Shown piece after piece: positions 9,371 through 17,606 of a stretch of 64,000 nt of DNA; within the stretch, counting starts at the first letter, position 1; every line of letters begins with the position of its first letter. The position numbers and the translations under genes are program-made. The DNA is from Caldichromatium japonicum (GTDB taxonomy: Bacteria; Pseudomonadota; Gammaproteobacteria; Chromatiales; Chromatiaceae), in contig NZ_CP048029.1 of assembly GCF_011290485.1 (NCBI RefSeq), forward strand, positions 1,054,001-1,118,000, given 5' to 3'. The notes below the pieces were generated by a model. The model was not told where the DNA came from. It made no database searches and saw only the letters and a list, made by a program, of their open reading frames with translations.

Positions 9371-11926
9371 TCATGCTTGCCCTGTTTGCTCGCTGCTGGC
9401 AGGCCATTGGCGCAACCAGGCTGCCATTTCGTCTGCGGGCAGCGGGCGGCTGATGAGATAACCCTGGATGCTGTCGCAGCCGAGTGACCTGAGATGATCG
9501 GCCTGTTCAGGCGACTCGACCCCCTCGGCGATGATCTCGAGATCAAGGCTCTTGCCCAGGGCAATGATGGCGCGCACAATCGCGGCATTGTTGGGGTTGG
9601 TCGTGACATCGCGCACGAACGACAGGTCGATCTTGAGCTTATTGACTGCGATCTGCTGGAGATAGGCGAGGGAGGAATAGCCAGTGCCAAAATCATCGAT
9701 TGAGAGATGCACCCCGAGCGCGTGTAGCTCGGCCAGCGACTGAAAGGAGCGCTCGCTGTCGACCATGACACAGGTTTCTGTCAATTCGACCTCGATGGAC
9801 TGGGGTGATAGGACATACAGCCGCAGCTGTTCGGCGATGCGCCCGACGAACTGATCTTCACTCAACTGGGCTGCCGAGATATTGATCGCTGTCCGCGGCG
9901 GCGTCAGGCCGGCATCCAGCCAGGCGCGGAGCTGACGGCAGGCGGCGCGCAGGACCCAATCGCCTAGGCTGACCACCAGCCCGCTTTCTTCAGCTAGAGG
10001 AATGAAGGCATTGGGGGGTATCAGCCCGCGTTCGGGATGCCGCCAGCGCACCAGGGCCTCCATCCCTACCAGCTTGCTAGTGGTGAGATTGACTTGCGGC
10101 TGATAGACCAAAAATAGCTCATCGTGCGTGATGGCGCGGCGCAATTCGGCCTCCAGATGCAGGCGCTCTCGTGCCCGCTGGGTCATCTCGGGGGAGAAGA
10201 AGCGCAACAGACGCTGGCCTTGCTGTTTGGCCTGATGTAGGGCTGTCTCGGCGTTGCACAACAGGGTCTCGACGTCTTGCCCGTCGCTTGGATAGAGGGC
10301 AACACCGATGCTGGCGCCGATATAGATGGGGTTGCCGTCGATGGCGAACGGCTTGCCCAGCGCATCGATCAGGTCCTGGGCCAGGAGATCGACCCCGGGC
10401 TGACCGGCCTGATGTCCGAGGATCAATACAAACTCATCGCCGCCGATCCGCGCCAGGGTTGTATCCTCGGGCAAAAGCTCTTGCAGGCGCCGGCTGATGG
10501 CTAGGATCAGCAGATCACCCAGGTTGTAGCCGAGGCTTTCATTGATGGTCTTGAAATCGTCGAGATCGATGAAGAGCAGGGCGAAACCTCCCCCACTATG
10601 CTCTGCCTGGGTAATGGCCTGTTGCAAGAGCTCGTGCAACAACACCCGGTTCGGCAGACCGGTCAGGGGGTCGCGATGGGTGATGAACTCGAGCCGATGT
10701 TCCATGCGGCGGCGGAGGGTGATGTCAGTATTCGAGCCGCGTCGGCCCAGGAACCGACCGTTGCGATCGTAGACGGGTTGGCAGAGATGTTCGATCCAGC
10801 GTTCACTCCCATCCCGTGCCTGGAGACAAAAGATCAGCGCTGAGAGCCTGGCCTGATCATCATGGACATGTTCGCGCCAGGCCTCCAGGTCGGCGGGATG
10901 GATCAGGCGCTCCATCAGCCCGGGGTCAGCCAAAAAGTCCTCGGGACGGTAGCCCGAGATCGACTCACAGGCCGGCGAGACATAACGATACTGCCCGTCG
11001 GGTCCAAGCCAGTATTCCCAATTGGGCGAATACTCGGCGAGGATGCGGTAGTTCTGTTCGCTCTCCTCGAGATGGGCGGTGCGTTCGGCTACCATGGACT
11101 CCAGATGCTGGCGCAAACGTGCCAGTTCCAGGTGGGTGCAGACCCGTGCCCGGACCTCGTCGATGTCGAAGGGTTTGGTGATGTAATCGGCGCCCCCGAG
11201 GGCAAAGCCCCGCACCTTGTGTTCTACGGCATCGACCACGGTCACAAAGAGCACTGGAATCCTGTTCCCTGCCGGCAGGGTCTTGATCCGTCGGCAGGTC
11301 TCATAACCGTCCATGCCGGGCATCAGGACATCGAGCAGGATCAGATCGGGTGTATGTGGGCCTGCGACCTGCTCGATCGCCTCGACGCCGGAGCGGGCGA
11401 CCTGGATGGCATAGTCGTCCTTCAGCGCCTCGATCAGCTCATGGATGTTCTCGGGCATATCATCGACGACCAGCAAACAAGGCCTTCTATGCACCGCAGG
11501 AGCAAGTACGGGGTGCGAAATCTCCAGGCCCAGACGCTGCCGGTAACGCTGGAGCTCGAGTTGGTCGGCGATGCGCCGGCGCAACAGGTCTGCATTGACC
11601 GGCCGGCTGATATAGTCAACGGCACCCAGCGCCAGACCGCGCGACTCCTCGCCCGGCTCGTTCAGCACGCTGATCAGGATCACGGGGATCGCAGCGGTCG
11701 CCGTCTCCGCCTTCAGGGTCTGCAAGACCGCATAGCCATCCAGGTCGGGCAGCCGGATATCCAGCAGGATCAGATCTGGCGGTGGCAGGCGGCGGGCGAG
11801 CTGGAGGGCCTGTTGGCCGCTGGTGGCCGCGAGCAGGGCATAGTCCCCCCGCAGGATCTCCATCAGGGTGTGCAGATTTTCAGGGACATCATCGACGATC
11901 AACAGGCGGGTGCGCATCGCATTCAT
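9371..11926 (-). CDS. Dual-receiver PAS-GGDEF-EAL signalling protein
   Basis: The 851-residue soluble protein has REC1 (residues 5-120, phospho-acceptor D56, with R replacing the usual switch lysine in YISRPV), REC2 (150-270, D199, canonical YITKPF), PAS (about 285-410), GGDEF (about 420-580, intact GGDEF) and EAL (about 595-840, intact EALVRW). It probably makes or degrades c-di-GMP under control of phosphorelays. No RxxD inhibitory site is seen five residues before GGDEF. No kinase gene is adjacent in the same operon, although a large hybrid kinase lies upstream on the same strand at 12562. The start ATG at 11926 has GAGGG close upstream; an ATG at 11917 is an alternative. Confidence 0.93.
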   Translation of the reverse strand: MNAMRTRLLIVDDVPENLHTLMEILRGDYALLAATSGQQALQLARRLPPPDLILLDIRLPDLDGYAVLQTLKAETATAAIPVILISVLNEPGEESRGLALGAVDYISRPVNADLLRRRIADQLELQRYRQRLGLEISHPVLAPAVHRRPCLLVVDDMPENIHELIEALKDDYAIQVARSGVEAIEQVAGPHTPDLILLDVLMPGMDGYETCRRIKTLPAGNRIPVLFVTVVDAVEHKVRGFALGGADYITKPFDIDEVRARVCTHLELARLRQHLESMVAERTAHLEESEQNYRILAEYSPNWEYWLGPDGQYRYVSPACESISGYRPEDFLADPGLMERLIHPADLEAWREHVHDDQARLSALIFCLQARDGSERWIEHLCQPVYDRNGRFLGRRGSNTDITLRRRMEHRLEFITHRDPLTGLPNRVLLHELLQQAITQAEHSGGGFALLFIDLDDFKTINESLGYNLGDLLILAISRRLQELLPEDTTLARIGGDEFVLILGHQAGQPGVDLLAQDLIDALGKPFAIDGNPIYIGASIGVALYPSDGQDVETLLCNAETALHQAKQQGQRLLRFFSPEMTQRARERLHLEAELRRAITHDELFLVYQPQVNLTTSKLVGMEALVRWRHPERGLIPPNAFIPLAEESGLVVSLGDWVLRAACRQLRAWLDAGLTPPRTAINISAAQLSEDQFVGRIAEQLRLYVLSPQSIEVELTETCVMVDSERSFQSLAELHALGVHLSIDDFGTGYSSLAYLQQIAVNKLKIDLSFVRDVTTNPNNAAIVRAIIALGKSLDLEIIAEGVESPEQADHLRSLGCDSIQGYLISRPLPADEMAAWLRQWPASSEQTGQA

Positions 11927-12000
11927 AGACCCTCGCAGGGAAACCCGCGATTGAAGTCGCGGGAGGAATTGCGGCTTGCCAGACGAGGTGTGGAGGTTTG
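11927..12000. mobile_element. Possible right-end relic of an IS200/IS605-type element
   Basis: CCCGCGATTGAAGTCGCGGG at about 11947-11966 forms a seven-base stem. On the minus strand it reads as a CCCGCGACTTCAATCGCGGG hairpin followed by TTTCC, which resembles the terminal hairpin downstream of tnpB genes in this family. A short minus-strand frame (11889-12128) has residues reminiscent of a degraded TnpB C-terminus. No intact transposase is present. The call is tentative. Confidence 0.3.
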
Positions 12001-12561
12001 AGTAGGTGCTCGAAGCATCGCTTTAAGTGTCCCACTGTGGTCTGTGGGCGCACAGCGACTTGAATGCAAATCGGAACCTTACCCGCATTAGTGAGTCCGT
12101 CCTGCGGCGCAGGCAGGCGTCTCGCCAAGGGCGGCTGTAAACACGCCTCATGTCAAGGATGGTTACTGCCTTGTCCTACGATTAAGGATTTCAACTTCAG
12201 TCGAGGGTTGTTTGAGCAGACACCGTTTGAAACCTTCCTGTCTCCTGCGACGACAGACGCAAAGATCAGGAAGCAACGGATCCAACGGATCAAAAGATAG
12301 CAAAGCATCGACTGTATTATCGTGCGAGTCCTCGCTGATCGACCGTTCGCTTGACCCCTGGTGGCCCTCTCTCGCTGTCCAGGAGGCCTCTTAAGGAAAC
12401 GCTGCAAAGGTCCCATATCGTCATTTCCGGCGTTCGTCACCCCGGCGCAAGCCGGGGTCCAGATGATCCGATTTGTATGGATTCTGGCTGACGCTGGCAT
12501 GATGAGAACCGATGTATTCAGTGTTTCCCCAAGGGTTTGTTGGCGCAGGGATGGATGGCGC
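12001..12561. other. Gene-free spacer between two large signalling genes
   Basis: About 560 bases with only short, unconvincing frames on both strands. Apart from the REP-like hairpin at 12430-12505 and the possible IS relic to its left, I see no gene or clear promoter. Base composition is slightly lower in GC than in the flanking genes between about 12150 and 12330. Confidence 0.5.
12430..12505. repeat. REP-like palindromic intergenic element
   Basis: ACCCCGGC-GCAA-GCCGGGGT (12439-12458) is a perfect eight-base stem with a four-base loop. It is followed by TCCAGATGATCC and a degenerate right arm TGGATTCTGGCTGACGCTGG. This layout is that of widespread paired REP/MITE-like elements in gammaproteobacteria. 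Confidence 0.65.
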
Positions 12562-15500
12562 CTAGCCAGCCGCCAGGGTCTGGCGCAGCCGCTGGGTCCG
12601 CGCCAGGGCCTCGTCGATGGCAAAGACCTCACAGTCGGCGGCGATGGCCGCCAGCTCATCCTCGATGCCCGTGCCAGTGGTGCCGGCGCGCAATTCGCTC
12701 AGCAGATGGTCGATCGCCCCCAGATCGTCATTAAGTGCCCGGAGCAATCGCTCGACCAGGTCCCTGAGTTCGTCTGGGCTTAGGGTCTTTGACTGGGCCG
12801 GCCCTTCAACAGGTGTGCTGCGTTCAAGCCCATCGATCTCGTCGATCAAGGTCTGCCAGTGCCGGTGCAATGCCTGCCAAGCATCCGCTGGCGGAAGTTG
12901 ATTGCGTTTGAGACAGTCATCGATCGCGTTTATCTGGTCAAACAGCGTCTTGGCCCCGAGATTGGCTATCAGACCTTTGAGTGCGTGACACCGCGATTGG
13001 GCAACGGCAGGGCCCTGATCGCAGGCGAGTGATTCGAGCTCAAGGCTCGCTTGGGTATAGCGCTGGTGGAAACGGGATAGTTGTTTGCGGTAGGCGTCGA
13101 TCTTACCGCCGATGCGTTGAATGCCAGCGTGCACATCCAGGCTATGAAGCGCCGCGAATTCAGGGGGGAGTCTCTCCTTGACTACAGCGGCGGGGGGCGG
13201 CAGTTGCGCTTGGCCTGCAGGTGTGAGCCAACGGCAGAGGACGGCGAAGAGATGCTCGGGGTCGATCGGCTTGCTGAGGTAATCGTTCATGCCGGCGGCG
13301 AGTGCCTTTTTGTGGTCCTCGGCCATGGCGAGTGCGGTCATGGCGATGATCGGCAGTCCGGCAAACTGCTCGCCCAGGGCGCGGATATGCCGCGCCGCCT
13401 CCAGCCCATCCATCACCTGCATCTGGATGTCCATGAGCACGGCGTCGTATGTCGCCTGTTGCACCCGTTCCAAGGCCTCGGCGCCATCGGCGGCCTCATC
13501 GACGGTCGCGCCCAGGCTGCGCAAGAGCTCGCAGGCGAACTCGCGGTTGATCTCGTTGTCCTCCACCAGGAGGATACGCGCCCCAGTGAGCGCACCCTCA
13601 GCCATGCCTGCTGGGTGGTCAAGGCCTGACCAGCCGCAGGCTTGGACTGCTGGCCCCTCGTCCGCAAGCCCCTCTGCCTTCAACAAACGCCCGTGTCCAA
13701 GCACCGAGAGGAGGGTATCGAGGAGAAACGAGGACGAGATCGGTCTGATCAACAAGCCATCGGCCTCGCACTGCATCTCATCCCGCCCGTGGTCGCTGAT
13801 CAGGATCAGCTTGGGGCGCGGAGTGATCCGCAGATCCTGATGGATGCGCCGGATCAGCTCCTGGCCGGTCATATCGATGAGCCGGCAATCGATGAAGGCC
13901 AGGTCATAACCCGAGGCATCGCGCAGCATGGACAGGGCCGCGCCTGCCTCTGTGGTCGCCATGACCTCGAGCTGCAAGGAGCGCAGGAGCTCGCTGAGGC
14001 GCGCACATGAGCTAGGGTTGCTATCGACTACGAGGATGCGCAACCTTTTGAGCAGCGATCGGATCTGGGCGAGGAGTTCTTGACGCTCTGCTAGGGCCTT
14101 GCGGGCGACCCCGAGGGGCAGGGCGAAACAAAAGGTGCTGCCCTGGCCTGGGGCCGATTGAGCGAGCCAGATCCGCCCGCCCATCTGCTCGATCAAGCGG
14201 CGGCTGATCGCCAGCCCTAGCCCGGTCCCCCCGAAGCGACGGGTGGTCGAGCGGTCGGCCTGGGTGAAGGGCTCAAACAGGTATGCCTGCACCTCGGGCG
14301 CGATCCCGATCCCCGTATCGCGCACCATAACCTGAAGCACCAGCTCTTTTTCCTCGATCTCCAGTGCCTCGAACCTGAGCTCGATCTCGCCGCGCTCGGT
14401 GAACTTGAGCGCATTGCTGCACAGGTTGAGGATGACCTGATTGAGACGCAGCGGGTCACCGATCAGGATCGGGGGGATGGTGAGATCCTGGTGAAGCGAG
14501 AACGCGATCCCCTTGGCTAGCGCCTGGGGGTCGATGGTGTCTTTCACCTGATCGATGAGCGCATCCAGCTTGAATTCGGTGAGTTCGATTTCGAGCTTAC
14601 CGGCCTCGATTTTTGAGAGATCCAGGATGTCGTTGATGAGTCCTAAGAGCAACTTGGCCGAGCACTGCGCCTTGGTGAGACGATCGCGCACCTCGGTTGT
14701 AAGCTCCTTGCGCAGCACCAGGTGCAGCATCCCCAGCACCGCGTTCAAGGGGGTGCGGATCTCATGGCTCATATTGGCCAGAAACTCGGACTTGAACCGA
14801 CTCGCCGACTCGGCTTGGGCGCGCGCCAGGCGCATCTCCTCCATCAAGCCTTCAAGCTCGGCGGTGCGGGCGGCGACCAATTGCTCCAGATGGGCACGCT
14901 GGTATTCCAGTTCGTGGGTGGTCTGAGTGAGCGCCTGGTTGCGCTTATTGACCAACCAGCGCAGCATCAGATTGAGGCCGAGCAGTAAGATCAGGGCGCT
15001 ACCCAACCCAAGGGCCCACCAGCGCAGGATCGGGGGAATGCGCACCTCGGGCGGCAGGGCCATCGCCCGCTGCACCGCCTTGAAATAGACCGAATCGGGC
15101 TCGCTGCGCCAGGCGGCCAGATAATGATCGATGCGCGCCAAGAGGTCGGCGCTACGTCCCTTAGGGGCAGCGAAATAGAGCGCCGTGGGCAGAAACAGGA
15201 TGGGCGTCTCGCGTAGATGGTAGCGGGCGCCGTTATGGGCGGCAAAGAAGCTGTTGGTCACCACCGCATCCGCCTGACCCGCTGCCACCGCCGCATAACC
15301 GGCCTCCAATGACTCGACCAAGATCGGCTCATAGGGGTGTTCCGCGTTTTTCATGAGTTGATCGAAAAACTCCTGTTGGACACTGCCCCGGAGGAGTGCC
15401 ACCCGCCTGCCGGCGAGATCGCCGAGATGAGCGACCGCCAGATCGGGTCGGCTATAGATCTGCGACCAACTCCCGGCCACTGAGACCTGATGAAAATCAA

Positions 15501-15843
15501 ACCGCTCAGCGCGCTCGGCGGTATAGGCCACATCTGGCATCAGGTCGAGCGCGCCGCGTTTCAGGCGGTTCAGACAATCTGGCCATTCGCAGTCCTCATA
15601 GCTGAGCCGCCAACCCTCCGCCCGGGCGATTGCCTCCAAAAGCTCGATGAACAGACCAGCGGGGCGGCCGATCTCGTCGCGATAGACCTTGGGTGGGTTT
15701 TGATACAGACCGACACGCACCGGTCGAGGCATCTTGGCCTGGGCGAGCCAAAACCAGATCAGCATCCCCATTGCCAGCAATGCAAGCCCCAGCGCGATGA
15801 ATGGCCGACTCGCCACTCGCTTCCCTGTGGATCCTTGCAGCAT
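12562..15843 (-). CDS. BvgS-like hybrid sensor histidine kinase
   Basis: The 1093-residue protein contains: a transmembrane helix (about residues 13-35), a periplasmic solute-binding type 3 domain (about 40-270), a second helix (about 278-304), a coiled coil, HisKA with the FLANMSHEIRTPLNAV H-box, HATPase with N, G1 (DTGIGI) and G2 (GGTGLGLAI) boxes, a degenerate receiver (R in place of K in LLIRPI), a canonical receiver (LLVEDN, LMDIQM, YLSKPI), and a C-terminal HPt with CHALKG. It senses a small ligand in the periplasm and signals through an internal phosphorelay. The frame is open from a TTG at 15912, but the ATG at 15843 has GAGGT eight bases upstream and is preferred. It lies upstream of, and in line with, the REC-REC-GGDEF-EAL gene. 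Confidence 0.93.
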   Translation of the reverse strand: MLQGSTGKRVASRPFIALGLALLAMGMLIWFWLAQAKMPRPVRVGLYQNPPKVYRDEIGRPAGLFIELLEAIARAEGWRLSYEDCEWPDCLNRLKRGALDLMPDVAYTAERAERFDFHQVSVAGSWSQIYSRPDLAVAHLGDLAGRRVALLRGSVQQEFFDQLMKNAEHPYEPILVESLEAGYAAVAAGQADAVVTNSFFAAHNGARYHLRETPILFLPTALYFAAPKGRSADLLARIDHYLAAWRSEPDSVYFKAVQRAMALPPEVRIPPILRWWALGLGSALILLLGLNLMLRWLVNKRNQALTQTTHELEYQRAHLEQLVAARTAELEGLMEEMRLARAQAESASRFKSEFLANMSHEIRTPLNAVLGMLHLVLRKELTTEVRDRLTKAQCSAKLLLGLINDILDLSKIEAGKLEIELTEFKLDALIDQVKDTIDPQALAKGIAFSLHQDLTIPPILIGDPLRLNQVILNLCSNALKFTERGEIELRFEALEIEEKELVLQVMVRDTGIGIAPEVQAYLFEPFTQADRSTTRRFGGTGLGLAISRRLIEQMGGRIWLAQSAPGQGSTFCFALPLGVARKALAERQELLAQIRSLLKRLRILVVDSNPSSCARLSELLRSLQLEVMATTEAGAALSMLRDASGYDLAFIDCRLIDMTGQELIRRIHQDLRITPRPKLILISDHGRDEMQCEADGLLIRPISSSFLLDTLLSVLGHGRLLKAEGLADEGPAVQACGWSGLDHPAGMAEGALTGARILLVEDNEINREFACELLRSLGATVDEAADGAEALERVQQATYDAVLMDIQMQVMDGLEAARHIRALGEQFAGLPIIAMTALAMAEDHKKALAAGMNDYLSKPIDPEHLFAVLCRWLTPAGQAQLPPPAAVVKERLPPEFAALHSLDVHAGIQRIGGKIDAYRKQLSRFHQRYTQASLELESLACDQGPAVAQSRCHALKGLIANLGAKTLFDQINAIDDCLKRNQLPPADAWQALHRHWQTLIDEIDGLERSTPVEGPAQSKTLSPDELRDLVERLLRALNDDLGAIDHLLSELRAGTTGTGIEDELAAIAADCEVFAIDEALARTQRLRQTLAAG

Positions 15844-15915
15844 GCTTAAGACCTCGATCGATTCTTGGAGCTTCGATTGTAAGATCTCGTGCAGTGAGAG
15901 CGGCGGGGGCAATAG

Positions 15916-15946
15916 GGTAGGCTGGGCATGTCGTGCCCAGCCTACC
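15916..15946. repeat. Perfect 13 bp hairpin upstream of the hybrid kinase gene
   Basis: GGTAGGCTGGGCA pairs perfectly with TGCCCAGCCTACC around a five-base TGTCG loop. It lies about 70 bp upstream of the preferred kinase start. It resembles amplified intergenic palindromes of the GTAGGCTGGGCA type and could act as an mRNA structure or REP unit. Confidence 0.6.
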
Positions 15947-15968
15947 TGCTGACCGTCATTCCGACGCG

Positions 15969-15996
15969 ACTCAAGTGTAGAGCGGGCACATTGTGC
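15969..15996 (-). repeat. Dispersed intergenic repeat, diverged copy 3
   Basis: Read on the minus strand, this segment contains GTGCCCGCTCTACACTTGAG, which aligns with the GCAC-CTCTACAGTTGGGTC pattern of the copies at 4955 and 6281. A further palindromic stretch (GGTTGGGCGTGGGCAACCC) follows to the right at about 16009-16027. Confidence 0.35.
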
Positions 15997-16047
15997 TTAC
16001 GCGCAATCGGTTGGGCGTGGGCAACCCAATGGGTTTGGTCGCCTACA

Positions 16048-16659
16048 CTACCATTTTCCCCTCTCGCCGAGGGAGAGGGCCCGGGGGTGAGGTGAGGTCG
16101 GGGCCCCAAAAGACTCGGTCTCATAGCGTGAAACCTTGAGGCTATCCGACCAATAGCCAAACGGCAGCCCCGCCTTGCGCTTGAGATGTTCTACAAAGGC
16201 GTACGGCTCGGGCAATTGCTCCCAGACCGCAGGTAAAAAGGTCCCGCGATGCCCGCGGTCGCTCAGGATCAGGCCATCGATCCCCGGGCGAAGCTGGGCG
16301 ATGAGTTCCTCCTCTGAGCCGAAGACCAAGGGTTCAGGGGGGGTAAGGATCGAGACCTTGATCTCGATCTCGGGGTATTCATCCGCGCCTAGGGGATGAA
16401 ACCTTGGGTCCTCGAAGGCCGCAGCGAAGGCGTTTTGCGCCACGTCCTCGACCAGGGGGCGGCTGGCCTCGAGTACCCCGATACAGCCGCGCAACTGCCC
16501 GCAATGCTCCAAGGTCACGAAGGTCGCCCGCAGGTCGCGCAGCGGCTCGGGGTAGGCATTCGGATCGACGGCGAGCGGGCGCCCGTGCCTGAGCCCGTGG
16601 GCGATCGAGTCGGCAGCGACCTCAAGCAAGATGGCGCGCAGGTCCTGGTCATAGGCCAT
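16048..16659 (-). CDS. amrA: AMMECR1-domain protein (AmmeMemoRadiSam system A)
   Basis: The AMMECR1 domain spans nearly the whole 203-residue product, with FVTLEHCGQLRGCIGVLEA, FEDPRFHPL and EIEIKVSILTPPEP motifs. It pairs with a MEMO protein encoded just upstream, as in the AmmeMemoRadiSam systems; the radical SAM member is not seen here. The start at 16659 has GAGAGGGG upstream and overlaps the MEMO gene by 11 bp. The last 17 or so residues (APTSPHPRALSLGERGKW) are translated from an intergenic-type GC repeat, so the natural C-terminus may have been replaced by repeat sequence. The biochemical role of the family is not settled. Confidence 0.85.
   Translation of the reverse strand: MAYDQDLRAILLEVAADSIAHGLRHGRPLAVDPNAYPEPLRDLRATFVTLEHCGQLRGCIGVLEASRPLVEDVAQNAFAAAFEDPRFHPLGADEYPEIEIKVSILTPPEPLVFGSEEELIAQLRPGIDGLILSDRGHRGTFLPAVWEQLPEPYAFVEHLKRKAGLPFGYWSDSLKVSRYETESFGAPTSPHPRALSLGERGKW
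16056..16096. repeat. GC repeat (CCCTCTCGCCGAGGGAGAGGG type), copy forming the AMMECR1 tail
   Basis: TTTTCCCCTCTCGCCGAGGG followed by AGAGGGCCCGGGGGTGAGG is a palindromic repeat of a kind seen between genes. Here it is translated as the C-terminus of the AMMECR1 protein. A related unit in the opposite orientation lies at 16675-16725. Confidence 0.55.
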
Positions 16660-17503
16660 GTGGAAGGCCCCTCTCGGTCTTTGCCCCCTCACCTCTCCCT
16701 GGTGCAGAGGGACCGGGGAAAAGGGCATAGGCACCATATCCCACTACCTGATCGCGCCCGCCGGCGGTATCGCCCGAGTTGCGCAGGTCCAGGGTTTGGG
16801 CCTTAAGCCCCCGCCGACGGGCGAGGGTCAAGAGGCCGCGCAAGGGCACGCGACCGCAGGCCTGATCCTCGCCGATCCCCTCTGGGCGCAGGAATTCGAT
16901 CGCCTGCGAGGTCGCGGCATCGATGCGTTGGGCGGTGTGATAGTCGAGATAATGGGTCAGATCCGAGCTCACCAGGATCAGGGTCTGGGGACCGCCCCAG
17001 AGTCGATCCAAGACCTCGGCCACGGCCTCGGGTTCGGACTCGCCGGCGACCAGGGGGACGAGCTTGAAATCGGCGAGCACCCGCTGCAAGAAGGGTAGTT
17101 GCACCTCGAGGCTATGCTCCCAGGCATGCGCCGCATCCAGGATCTGGACTTGGGGGAGTTTGAGCAATGGCTCGATCGCCGCACGGTCGATGGGGACCAG
17201 ACCCAAGGGGGTAGCAAAGGCCGCGGCGCTCGGCGCCGCCAGCCCATGAAAGGGCACCCGATGCGATGGCCCAAGCAAGACCACCCGTTCGATCCGATCC
17301 TTAACCTGGGCAAGTGTCGCATATGCCGTGGCCGCCACCGGCCCGGAATAGACATAACCGGCATGGGGTACGATCAGGGCCTTGGGCGCTGGGACAGCGG
17401 GGGGATGGGCAGCCGCCAATAGATGGTCGAGCATCCGGGTGAGCGCCTGGGGATCGCCTGGATAGAAACGGTCGGCAACCGCCGGCTGTCTGATGTTCAG
17501 CAT
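16649..17503 (-). CDS. amrB: MEMO-family protein (AmmeMemoRadiSam system B)
   Basis: This is a 284-residue MEMO-like protein with IVPHAGYVYSGPVAATAY, LLGPSHRVPF, AWEHSLEVQLPFLQ and LVSSDLTHY segments that supply the conserved His/Asp/Cys-region pocket of the family. MEMO proteins share the fold of extradiol dioxygenases. The ATG at 17503 follows GAGGGAAAGG. It is the first gene of a two-gene operon with the AMMECR1 protein. Its final residues derive from a GC repeat. Divergent from the transglycosylase gene at 17607. Confidence 0.87.
   Translation of the reverse strand: MLNIRQPAVADRFYPGDPQALTRMLDHLLAAAHPPAVPAPKALIVPHAGYVYSGPVAATAYATLAQVKDRIERVVLLGPSHRVPFHGLAAPSAAAFATPLGLVPIDRAAIEPLLKLPQVQILDAAHAWEHSLEVQLPFLQRVLADFKLVPLVAGESEPEAVAEVLDRLWGGPQTLILVSSDLTHYLDYHTAQRIDAATSQAIEFLRPEGIGEDQACGRVPLRGLLTLARRRGLKAQTLDLRNSGDTAGGRDQVVGYGAYALFPGPSAPGRGEGAKTERGLPHGL
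16675..16725. repeat. GC repeat, second unit, forming the MEMO protein tail
   Basis: The reverse complement reads TTTTCCCCGGTCCCTCTGCA then CCAGGGAGAGGTGAGGGGG, matching the unit at 16056 in inverted orientation. It encodes the last residues (FPGPSAPGRGEGAKTERG) of the MEMO protein and carries the ribosome binding site of the AMMECR1 gene. The two units bracket the AMMECR1 gene. Confidence 0.5.
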
Positions 17504-17580
17504 CGCCTTTCCCTCAGTTTGACCGGTCGAATGGATGTCTGCCATTGTCCATTATAGATTTCAAGCAGTGCCCCGATCGG

Positions 17581-17606
17581 AGGAGGGCTACAGAGGAGGG
17601 CTACAG
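17581..17606 (+). repeat. 13 bp tandem duplication containing the Shine-Dalgarno of the slt gene
   Basis: AGGAGGGCTACAG occurs twice in perfect tandem (17581-17593 and 17594-17606) and the second copy abuts the ATG at 17607. Each copy carries AGGAGGG, so the gene has two consecutive Shine-Dalgarno sequences, at 6 and 19 bases from the start. Confidence 0.85.

Noticed and set aside
12153..12659. 168-codon minus-strand frame in the spacer after the hybrid kinase gene
   Set aside because: It spans the REP-like hairpin and antisense of the kinase 3' end and has no recognisable domain.
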